From positions 1 through 16,202 of the forward strand of contig JAVBOD010000096.1 in assembly GCA_031551045.1 (NCBI GenBank): a DNA stretch of 16,202 nt, read 5' to 3'. This document shows positions 1 through 5,788 of the stretch, piece after piece. Source of the DNA: JAVBOD01 sp031551045. GTDB taxonomy: Bacteria > Bacteroidota > Bacteroidia > Bacteroidales > UBA932. The position numbers and the translations under genes were made by a program. The notes beneath the pieces were generated by a model. It was given only the letters and a program-made list of their open reading frames with translations. It did no database searches and was not told the origin of the DNA. Numbering within the stretch: position 1 is the first letter of the stretch; each line of letters begins with the position of its first letter.

Positions 1-3
1 ATT

Positions 4-432
4 ATGAGCATTGCCGAAATAGAAAAAGAAATAATCGATGAGTTTGCGTTGTTCTCCGACTGGATGGACAAATACGAGCACTTGATTGAATTGGGGAAAA
101 GCCTGCCGCCATTCGACGACAAAAACAAGACGGAACAAAACCTGATTAACGGCTGCCAATCGCGCGTGTGGCTCGATGCACGTTACGAAAACGGTTTATT
201 ATATTTCACCGCCGACAGCGACGCTATCATCACCAAAGGCATTGTGTCGCTGCTTATCCGCGTGCTTTCGGGACAACCGCCGCAAGCCATTTTAGAAGCC
301 GGAATGGAATTTATCAACGCCATAGGGCTGAAAGAAAACCTCTCGCCCACCCGTGCCAACGGCTTGCTGGCCATGGTAAAACAAATGAAGATATACGCGC
401 TGGCGTTTTTGCAGAAAGAAAAGAATAAATAG
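4..432 (+). CDS. sufE: SufE family Fe-S cluster assembly / cysteine desulfuration protein
   Basis: A 142-residue cytoplasmic protein of normal SufE length. The family accepts persulfide sulfur from a cysteine desulfurase (SufS) on a conserved cysteine and passes it to the SufBCD scaffold. The cysteine lies at residue 51 in the motif NGCQSRVW, matching the position of the catalytic Cys of E. coli SufE. Other family landmarks are the start EIEKEIIDEF, the segment YEHLIELGKSLPP (24-36) and the C-terminal block LSPTRANGLLAM (113-124). The ATG at 4 is the only sensible start visible, and the leader lies outside the window. The next gene, 65 bp downstream on the same strand, is another Fe-S assembly protein, which supports a SUF-related role. 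sufB, C, D and S are not in the window and may lie upstream. Confidence 0.93.
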   Translation: MSIAEIEKEIIDEFALFSDWMDKYEHLIELGKSLPPFDDKNKTEQNLINGCQSRVWLDARYENGLLYFTADSDAIITKGIVSLLIRVLSGQPPQAILEAGMEFINAIGLKENLSPTRANGLLAMVKQMKIYALAFLQKEKNK

Positions 433-497
433 GCCTCTTTTTAGAGAGGGTAAAACAAACTCTTTGTTATTACTATATGCTAATTAACTAAAAAATA

Positions 498-806
498 ATG
501 AGCACCACCATTTCCCGCGATATAGTCCGTGCCCTGCGTCAGGTGCACGACCCCGAAATTCCCGTCAATATTTACGACTTGGGGTTGATTTATAATATCG
601 ACATCAACGATGCGCAGAAAGTGACGGTGACAATGACCCTCACCGCACCGAATTGCCCCATGGCCGACCAACTGCTGGACGACGTACATGCTGCCGTGAA
701 AGACGTGCCCGGCGTAACGGACGTAGAGATACGCCTTACTTTCGACCCGCCGTGGGACAAGAGCCGCATGAGCGAAGAGGCGATGCTGGAATTGGGACTG
801 TTATAG
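498..806 (+). CDS. MIP18/DUF59 family Fe-S assembly protein (SufT/PaaD-like)
   Basis: A 102-residue cytoplasmic protein that is a single MIP18 (DUF59) domain. It shows the conserved DPEIPVNIYDLGLIY block (18-32), the TAPNCPMAD motif (49-57) with the family cysteine at residue 53, and the C-terminal TFDPPWDKSRMSEEA block (81-95). Proteins of this type assist Fe-S cluster maturation or transfer and often sit in SUF operons, which agrees with the sufE-like gene 65 bp upstream. The length is full for a single-domain member. The start ATG follows an AT-rich stretch with no Shine-Dalgarno, which is usual in Bacteroidota. It could be named SufT-like or PaaD-like. I have not assigned a symbol because several subfamilies share these motifs and the exact partner cannot be read from sequence. 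Confidence 0.9.
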   Translation: MSTTISRDIVRALRQVHDPEIPVNIYDLGLIYNIDINDAQKVTVTMTLTAPNCPMADQLLDDVHAAVKDVPGVTDVEIRLTFDPPWDKSRMSEEAMLELGLL

Positions 807-829
807 TTTAAAGTTCAAGGTTTAAAGTT
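806..829 (+). repeat. Short direct repeat GTTTAAAGTT x2
   Basis: The ten bases GTTTAAAGTT occur at 806-815 and again at 820-829, separated by CAAG. They fill the whole gap between the stop of the MIP18 gene and the folK start. The first copy begins on the last base of the upstream stop codon. From general familiarity, GTTTAAAGTTCAA-type strings recur in intergenic regions of Bacteroidota genomes. This looks like a fragment of such a dispersed short repeat, not a binding site, but that cannot be tested inside one window. Confidence 0.5.
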
Positions 830-831
830 TT

Positions 832-1329
832 ATGTTAGAGGCAATGCATACTGCTTATCTTTTATTGGGAAGCAACTTAGGAAATAAGTTGGCACAGTTG
901 CAAAATGCCCGTGAACAAATAGTTGCCAAAGTAGGCGCAATTGTTCAATCGTCCTCCTTATATGAAAGCGAACCATGGGGATTCGAGTCTGAAGAGTGGT
1001 TTGTAAATCAGGTGCTGAAAGTGGAAACAACCTTGGCGCCGGAGGCGTTGTTGGCCATTAATCAACAAATAGAACAAGCGTTGGGGCGCGAGCGGAAACA
1101 AACGGGACATTACGAATCGCGCACGATGGATATCGATATTCTTTTTTACGACGATGTGATACTACAAACGGATAATCTGACAATCCCTCATCCGCACTTG
1201 CACGAGCGGCGTTTTACGCTGTTGCCGCTGGCCGAAATAGCTCCTTCCCTACAACATCCGGCGCTTAAAAAAAATATCGCCACACTCTTGGAAGAATGCG
1301 GCGATAAGGGATTAGTACGGAAGTGCTGA
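832..1329 (+). CDS. folK: 2-amino-4-hydroxy-6-hydroxymethyldihydropteridine pyrophosphokinase (HPPK)
   Basis: This enzyme transfers pyrophosphate from ATP to 6-hydroxymethyl-7,8-dihydropterin in the cytoplasm, the step before dihydropteroate synthase in folate synthesis. The 165-residue protein is a complete single HPPK domain. It has the N-terminal strand YLLLGSNLG (9-17), the pterin-side segment SLYESEPWGF (42-51), FVNQVLKVET (57-66), the ATP-binding LGRER (84-88) and the signature RTMDIDILFYDD (97-108). Asp100 and Asp102 in that signature correspond to the two magnesium-binding aspartates. IPHPHLHERRFTLLPLAEIAP (118-138) closes the active site. A second ATG at 844 gives a product starting MHTAYLLLGSN, which is an equally plausible start; neither has a Shine-Dalgarno. 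The gene lies 25 bp after the MIP18 gene and is probably co-transcribed. It converges on dsbD. Confidence 0.95.
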   Translation: MLEAMHTAYLLLGSNLGNKLAQLQNAREQIVAKVGAIVQSSSLYESEPWGFESEEWFVNQVLKVETTLAPEALLAINQQIEQALGRERKQTGHYESRTMDIDILFYDDVILQTDNLTIPHPHLHERRFTLLPLAEIAPSLQHPALKKNIATLLEECGDKGLVRKC

Positions 1330-1336
1330 CTGCATT

Positions 1337-1436
1337 CGTCATTGCGAGGAGTTCGAAGAACGACGAAGCAATCTACGGATGGAGATTGCTTCGCTTCGCT
1401 CGCAATGACGGAGGTTTCGCTCGTAATGACGAGGCG
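1337..1436. repeat. Dispersed imperfect palindromic element between convergent folK and dsbD
   Basis: The outer arms CGTCATTGCGAG (1337-1348) and CTCGCAATGACG (1399-1410) are perfect 12-bp inverted repeats. The inner arms CGAAGCAATCT (1364-1374) and AGATTGCTTCG (1383-1393) pair perfectly over 11 bp around an 8-base loop. A 15-of-16 copy of the right arm (1416-1431) follows in tandem at a 21-bp period (compare 1395-1410). As established knowledge, this motif family (ATTGCGAGG...GAAGCAATC...CGCAATGACGG) recurs in many unrelated bacterial genomes and yields spurious proteins containing LRFARND. The element occupies the gap between two converging genes, so its transcript hairpin could end transcription or stabilise mRNA ends on both strands. 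It carries no U-tract, so a terminator role is only a suggestion. Confidence 0.85.
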
Positions 1437-1438
1437 AA

Positions 1439-3463
1439 TTACTTCCCTGCGTTGAATTTTCCCAAGCCTTCGTTGGCAAATTTCAAGAACTCTTCGGCAT
1501 CGGAATATCCCAAGCCTTTTACCACGATATTTCCGTCCGGCGTAATCACGGCAAAGTAAGGGCTGGCTACTGATGAAAATTCAGCTTTTTGATAGGCTAA
1601 ATTCTTTTTGCCAATCGTTTTGTAATCGTCGGTTTGTTCAGCTACCGGCAATTCGGTTTTCTCATCATAAAACAAGCTTACCCACACAAATTCCGTATTC
1701 ATTAAATCAATAATTCGTTGGTCTTTGAAGGTTGTTTTTTCCATTTTTTTGCAATTGGCGCAACCGTGTCCGGTAAAGTCAATCAAAATGGGTTTATTTT
1801 GTGCTTTGGCGCATTCCATGGCTTCCTGTAAATCAAAATAACCTTTAATGCCGACCGGCGTATGCATGGTGGTTTCGGCATATTTCGGCGTACCTCCGCA
1901 CGTGCCTTCCTTATGGGCTACCGGAGCAGCGACACCCGCTGTTTGCTGCACGGCCGTCAGGTCGAAATGTTGCTTTTCTTTTGCCGGCAAGAAAGCCGAC
2001 ACGGCATCCAAGTCGGCGCCAAACAAACCGGGCACCAAATAAGCGGCAAAGGTGAACGCTATTACGGCGAAGAACAAACGGCCAACGCTTACGAACGGCA
2101 CATCGCTGTCGTGTGAAAATTTGATCTTACCCAAAAGGTAAAGCCCTAACAAAATAGCCAACACAATCCAGAATGCAACAGCTACGTCGCGGGTGATGAT
2201 GTTCCAACCTAACGACAAGTCGGCTTGCGTCAAGAATTTCACACAGAAGCCCAACATAATAAATGCAAATACCACTTTCACCGAGTTGAGCCAGCTGCCC
2301 GAGCGCAGTTTATCCATTAGTGAGGGGAAGATGGCTACAATCAGGAACGGAGAAGCCATGGCCAAACCGAAGCAGAACATTCCCAAGATCGGTTTCAACA
2401 CAGACGTTCCAGAAGCAGCTGCAGGAAGTAAGCCTCCTACAAACGGCCCGGTACAGGAGAACGACACAATAGCTAATGCCAACGCCATGAAGAAGGAAGC
2501 AATATAACCGCCTTTATCAGCCTGTTGGTCGGCTTTATTGGCCAAGCCGCTGGGCAACGTAATCTCGAACATGCCGAAGAACGACATCGCAAATATGATA
2601 AACATCAATGCAAACAGCAAATTGGGAATATAGTGGGAACTAATGACATTCGCAATTTCCGGCGATTTGAAAATGGCTACAATCACCCCAATCAACATAT
2701 ATACAAACCCTACCGAGAAGAAGAAAATCACCGCTTTCATCACGGTAGCGAAACGGCTGCTGGAGCCGCTCATAAAGAAACTCACGGTCATAGGAATCAT
2801 CGGGAAAACGCAAGGCGTGAGCACCGCGCCCAAGCCGGCGCCTATCGCCAAAAGAATAAACAACCAGAAAGATTCTTCTTGTTCGCCGTCAGCAGCAGTA
2901 GTTGTTGCCGTAGTTGCTTTTTCCACAACCGGCGTGTTTTCCGGTTGTTGTGCGGCAGGCGTTGCATTGTCAGCCGGCGTGGTTGTTTCAGCAGTCGCAG
3001 CGGCTGCCGTTGCAGCGCCTTTTGCTATTTTAATACTAAAACTATGTTCACCCGGCAAGCATGTACCGTCGGAGCATGTTTGATATTCTACCAGTCCGTT
3101 TACCGTAAATTCATTATCGGTAAGCCGTTTAATTTTCTGGATAAATATCGCTTTTTCTTTGTAGTATTGAACATCTATTTCAAAAGCATCATCGAATTTT
3201 TTCTTGGAAGGAATGCCTTCGGTGAGTTTGCCCACTAATTCGAAATTGGCATTTTTAGTAAGACTCAGCGTTGTAGGATTCGGGCCGTCCATTTCCTGCA
3301 CGCTATACATGTACCACGGCGATTCGATGGTGGCTGTAAATACTAAGTCAATAATACCATTTCCGGCATCTTTTTGTTCTACTTGCCAAGAGGCCGGCGA
3401 AGGTTGTGCTACGGCAGTTATGCTGGCAACCGCCAATACGCAAAGTAACAGAATCTTTTTCAT
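1439..3463 (-). CDS. dsbD: Thiol:disulfide interchange protein DsbD (three-domain electron transporter)
   Basis: DsbD moves electrons from cytoplasmic thioredoxin across the inner membrane to periplasmic thiol proteins. The 674-residue protein has a signal peptide (1-20, ending AVAQ). It is followed by an alpha domain of about residues 25-146 with the redox pair Cys130/Cys135 (YQTCSDGTC). A low-complexity Ala/Thr/Pro linker (about 148-192) leads to a polytopic membrane domain (about 197-485) with Cys218 (LTPCVFPMIP) and Cys337 (SFSCTGPFVGG). The C-terminal thioredoxin-like gamma domain (about 540-670) has Cys568/Cys571 in GHGCANCKKME. All three cysteine pairs are present, so it should be functional. 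The gene starts 74 bp after a stand-alone alpha-domain gene on the same strand and is probably in an operon with it. No separate promoter was found in the gap. Confidence 0.95.
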   Translation of the reverse strand: MKKILLLCVLAVASITAVAQPSPASWQVEQKDAGNGIIDLVFTATIESPWYMYSVQEMDGPNPTTLSLTKNANFELVGKLTEGIPSKKKFDDAFEIDVQYYKEKAIFIQKIKRLTDNEFTVNGLVEYQTCSDGTCLPGEHSFSIKIAKGAATAAAATAETTTPADNATPAAQQPENTPVVEKATTATTTAADGEQEESFWLFILLAIGAGLGAVLTPCVFPMIPMTVSFFMSGSSSRFATVMKAVIFFFSVGFVYMLIGVIVAIFKSPEIANVISSHYIPNLLFALMFIIFAMSFFGMFEITLPSGLANKADQQADKGGYIASFFMALALAIVSFSCTGPFVGGLLPAAASGTSVLKPILGMFCFGLAMASPFLIVAIFPSLMDKLRSGSWLNSVKVVFAFIMLGFCVKFLTQADLSLGWNIITRDVAVAFWIVLAILLGLYLLGKIKFSHDSDVPFVSVGRLFFAVIAFTFAAYLVPGLFGADLDAVSAFLPAKEKQHFDLTAVQQTAGVAAPVAHKEGTCGGTPKYAETTMHTPVGIKGYFDLQEAMECAKAQNKPILIDFTGHGCANCKKMEKTTFKDQRIIDLMNTEFVWVSLFYDEKTELPVAEQTDDYKTIGKKNLAYQKAEFSSVASPYFAVITPDGNIVVKGLGYSDAEEFLKFANEGLGKFNAGK

Positions 3464-3537
3464 GAAAATTGTTGTCTTTATTTAAAATTTTAAATGATAA
3501 AAATATAACGTTATGATAATTCAAAAACAAGTCAAAC

Positions 3538-3981
3538 TCATTTGACAGCCACGGAAAACTCCGTGTCGTTCATAATGCAGGTTTCGCCACTGCATGTTTG
3601 ATACGAAATAGAGCCTGAAATAGTAAAGGGTTTATTCGTGGCAGGTTTTATTTTTTGGGTAAATACCACTTTCCCTTCAAACACTTTAACATTTACCTCA
3701 AACGCTTCGTCGTATTTTTCTTTGGGTTTCGGACTTTCCTTAATACCATCCACTAACGTGTAATCTTTACCTGTATTAAATTTAAATTCCGTAGGAAGTG
3801 GCCCGTCCACCGGTTGAGTGCTGTACATATACCAATTAGCAGCAACATCGGCAGTCGCTGAGAAGGTAATAGTTCCGTCATCATTCTTCTTTTGTTCGAA
3901 TTTCCAGGCAACATTCGATGTTTGCGCCACCGCAGCTAATGCAAACATTGCCAAAAAGCAACTAAGGAAAATTTTTTTCAT
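3538..3981 (-). CDS. Stand-alone DsbD alpha-domain protein (periplasmic thiol carrier candidate)
   Basis: A small secreted protein consisting only of a signal peptide and one DsbD N-terminal (DsbDalpha) domain. With the start at 3981 the product is 147 residues. It aligns without a gap to residues 1-147 of the neighbouring DsbD: the signal peptide ends AVAQ at residue 20 in both, WYMYS falls at 50-54 in both, and the redox pair YQTCS..TC puts cysteines at 130 and 135 in both. I count about 61 identities. This is why I chose 3981 over the ATGs at 3987 or 4011, which only add residues before MKKIFLSC. It probably exchanges electrons with DsbD and passes them to periplasmic or lipoprotein partners. 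That role is inferred from the domain; the family match itself is secure. It lies 74 bp upstream of dsbD. Confidence 0.88.
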   Translation of the reverse strand: MKKIFLSCFLAMFALAAVAQTSNVAWKFEQKKNDDGTITFSATADVAANWYMYSTQPVDGPLPTEFKFNTGKDYTLVDGIKESPKPKEKYDEAFEVNVKVFEGKVVFTQKIKPATNKPFTISGSISYQTCSGETCIMNDTEFSVAVK

Positions 3982-4150
3982 AATCATTTTTATTTTTAAT
4001 TGTTGTTTCATTCTTAACCCTTATTGTAAATGCAGTACCACTTATATCGAAATGTACAATAGTACAAAACCTTGCCTCATTGTTTAATGTGGCAGGTAAG
4101 TATGTTTTTGGGTTTAAGATTCACAGCAACATTACATTGGGCAACTGTGG
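3982..4150 (-). other. Long leader of the DsbD-alpha/dsbD operon with possible RNA structure
   Basis: If transcription begins just after the -7 element at 4156-4163, the mRNA carries about 165 bases before the start codon at 3981. By eye, four pairings are possible. One is a hairpin at 4069-4097: ACCTTGCC with GGCAGGT (one bulge), then CATT with AATG around GTTT. The second is a hairpin TGTAC/GTACA at 4053-4066. The third joins CACAG (4122-4126) with CTGTG (4145-4149). The fourth is a long-range pairing of GGGTTTAAG (4110-4118) with CTTAACCC (4013-4020), which would enclose the middle hairpins. I do not recognise a known riboswitch class. The pairings are short and AT-rich, so chance is a serious alternative. 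Confidence 0.35.
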
Positions 4151-4155
4151 CACCG

Positions 4156-4163
4156 CAAAGATA
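4156..4163 (-). promoter_or_regulatory. Bacteroidota -7 promoter element for the DsbD-alpha/dsbD operon
   Basis: Read on the minus strand this is TATCTTTG, an exact match to the Bacteroidota sigma-ABfr -7 consensus TAnnTTTG, followed by CGG. A -33 TTTG is not clear; the nearest candidate is a weak TTTTCTTG around 4180-4187. It lies about 175 bp upstream of the likely start codon at 3981 and would give a long leader. Confidence 0.55.
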
Positions 4164-4193
4164 CGAATAATTATGAAAACAAGAAAAGCGCCT

Positions 4194-4243
4194 AAATATT
4201 AAAAAGTCAGGCAATAACAACATGAATGTTAGTATTGCCTGAC
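4194..4243 (-). terminator. Intrinsic terminator after the TlpA lipoprotein gene
   Basis: GTCAGGCAATA (4206-4216) pairs perfectly with TATTGCCTGAC (4233-4243). After a two-by-two internal loop, AACAT (4219-4223) pairs with ATGTT (4226-4230). On the minus strand the hairpin is followed directly by TTTTTAATATTT, a U-rich tail. It sits about 50 bp past the stop codon of the TlpA gene at 4294, so it ends that transcript and separates it from the downstream dsbD operon promoter. Confidence 0.85.
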
Positions 4244-4293
4244 CGAAGGGAAAGGCAGCAAAAAATGCTACCCTTTATTTCATCACGTATTAT

Positions 4294-5691
4294 TTATTTC
4301 ACCAGTTTGTTCAGCAGCGGAAGTAATTCCGGAGACGAAGGGCGCGGAGCGTTCAGCGATACCACGTTACCTTGCTTGTCGAACAACAGGAAGCGCGGAA
4401 TGCCTTTGATTTGGTAAAGTTTTGCAATGTCGCTTTCCCAACCGTTACCACCGAATAATTGCACGCCGGGCAGTTGTTCTTTTACCAGAAACTCTTTCCA
4501 TTTTTGTTGGTCTTTCGCTTCGTCAATCGAAACGCCTATGAACACGATGTTGTTGTTGCCGTGGAATTTTTTCTCTACTTCTTTCAAGGAAGGAATCTCT
4601 TTACGGCAAGGGCCGCACCAGGTTGCCCACACATCCACGTACACCACTTTTCCTTTGAAATCGGACAACGAAACGTTTTTGCCGTTCCGGTCTTTGTGCG
4701 TGAAATTAATGCCAGGTTGCCCGGTGCCCGATTCGTTCTGAGCGGCAGCAATGCGTTCTTCAGCCACTTTCAGGCGGGCTTTCTGGTCGTCGGTGACTAT
4801 ATACTGCCCGTACTTTTGTTTCAAATCCTCCAGCGAAGTAAAGTCTCGCACTCCGGACAAATAATTCACAAAAATCTCGCCTTTCAACGTATTATCTTTC
4901 ACCTGTTCCATCATTTCGGGCATGGTCATCGGCGGCAAACCTTTTACGCGGGTAGTAATGAAACTCGCTCCCATCAAAATACGGATACCGAAGGGATACG
5001 ACAAAAGCGCATCGTTCGAAGTAAGCTCTTCCAAGTTTACATTTTTATAGTAATCATTGAAGTCGGCCGGCTCAGGATGTACGGTGCGCAGGGACATCAA
5101 TAAGTTTACCGCATAGCTGAGCATATTGAATTTCCGGTAGTTGACAAACGCTTCGTCAAAAACCTTGTTTCCCGTCGAAGACGCTTTGTATTCCTTAGCG
5201 GTCAACTCATCCAATGCGGGGAAAAAGTCCACATACGTGGCGCGGCGGTTGTAAACCGAAAGGATTTCCAAGGGCAGCACATGGTTATGCCATGCCGTCA
5301 AGGCTTCGTTTTCTTTCGTGTTTTTACCCGTCAACGTATAGGTAGAGTCGCTTACCTCAACGCTCAGGTTATCGCCCGGTTTAAAATAAAATACGTATTT
5401 TTCCTGATAGCCTGCAATAGCCGGTGAAGTACCGATAGCATAAAACCCTTCTTTCTCGGGTGTGAAAGCAAACGAAAATTTCTTATCGTTTTGCATAGTG
5501 TAGCTTGCTAATTTTTCCAAACGTCCCGAAATAGTATAGTACAAAGAAATTTCGGACGGGCCTTTACGGTTCCACACGCCGGAAGCAATAGACAGGGAAG
5601 CATCGGGTTTGCCCGATCCGGCGCAGGCCCCTAAAAACAAGGCCACAAAAGTTAGCAACGCCGTAAAATAAATTGTTTTTTTCATTTTCAT
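4294..5691 (-). CDS. TlpA-family thioredoxin-like disulfide reductase lipoprotein
   Basis: A 465-residue lipoprotein carrying a C-terminal TlpA/AhpC-TSA thioredoxin domain. The signal peptide ends in the lipobox LGAC, with the acylated cysteine at residue 23. The N-terminal region (about 30-320) is largely alpha-helical after a short beta part and resembles the DUF4369-type leader of Bacteroidota TlpA proteins, but I cannot place its boundaries firmly. The thioredoxin fold (about 325-465) has the active site WATWCGPCRKE with Cys359/Cys362 and the cis-proline GIPRF at 431-434. It should reduce disulfides on cell-envelope proteins, with electrons plausibly from the DsbD system encoded next to it. 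It has its own promoter and terminator, so it is a single-gene unit placed directly after the SusCD operon. The alternative start ATG at 5685 removes only two residues. Confidence 0.9.
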   Translation of the reverse strand: MKMKKTIYFTALLTFVALFLGACAGSGKPDASLSIASGVWNRKGPSEISLYYTISGRLEKLASYTMQNDKKFSFAFTPEKEGFYAIGTSPAIAGYQEKYVFYFKPGDNLSVEVSDSTYTLTGKNTKENEALTAWHNHVLPLEILSVYNRRATYVDFFPALDELTAKEYKASSTGNKVFDEAFVNYRKFNMLSYAVNLLMSLRTVHPEPADFNDYYKNVNLEELTSNDALLSYPFGIRILMGASFITTRVKGLPPMTMPEMMEQVKDNTLKGEIFVNYLSGVRDFTSLEDLKQKYGQYIVTDDQKARLKVAEERIAAAQNESGTGQPGINFTHKDRNGKNVSLSDFKGKVVYVDVWATWCGPCRKEIPSLKEVEKKFHGNNNIVFIGVSIDEAKDQQKWKEFLVKEQLPGVQLFGGNGWESDIAKLYQIKGIPRFLLFDKQGNVVSLNAPRPSSPELLPLLNKLVK

Positions 5692-5724
5692 TATATATTT
5701 TTATTTAGACTTTTAAACATGCTG

Positions 5725-5759
5725 CAAATGTAGAAAAAAAGTCCCTATATGTTAGCAAA
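5725..5759 (-). promoter_or_regulatory. Promoter of the TlpA lipoprotein gene (-7 TACATTTG, possible -33 TTTG)
   Basis: On the minus strand 5732-5725 reads TACATTTG, an exact match to TAnnTTTG. A TTTG at 5759-5756 could be the -33 element, but the 23-base gap is a few bases longer than usual. Transcription would start near 5718 and give a leader of about 27 bases before the ATG at 5691. The promoter overlaps the terminator of the upstream operon: the candidate -33 lies in the terminator loop and the -7 begins just after the T-run. Confidence 0.6.
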
Positions 5760-5769
5760 ACAATAGGGA
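5733..5769 (-). terminator. Intrinsic terminator of the fecR-susC-susD-BACON operon
   Basis: TCCCTAT (5742-5748) and ATAGGGA (5763-5769) form a 7-bp stem with a 14-base loop. On the minus strand the stem is followed by C and seven T (5740-5734). It lies 20 bp after the stop codon of the BACON/FISUMP gene. The same bases contain the promoter of the next gene. Confidence 0.8.
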
Positions 5770-5788
5770 TTTTCTTAAATAATACCTA

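Noticed and set aside
434..449. Small hairpin CCTCT/AGAGG after sufE, considered as a terminator.
   Set aside because: The stem is only 5 bp and is followed by GTAAAAC, not a T-run. The next gene is functionally related and on the same strand, so termination here is not supported.
1323..1559. A 78-residue plus-strand frame containing the LRFARND type of peptide.
   Set aside because: It is the translation of the dispersed palindrome at 1337-1436 run into the antisense of dsbD. Such peptides are common spurious products of this repeat.
2525..3238. A 237-residue plus-strand frame across the middle of dsbD.
   Set aside because: It is antisense to a gene with clear domains and all catalytic cysteines. 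Its product is rich in His, Arg and Cys with no recognisable fold and no start signals.
4459..5103. A 214-residue plus-strand frame opposite the TlpA lipoprotein gene.
   Set aside because: It is a shadow of a well-supported gene, with skewed composition and no promoter or ribosome site.
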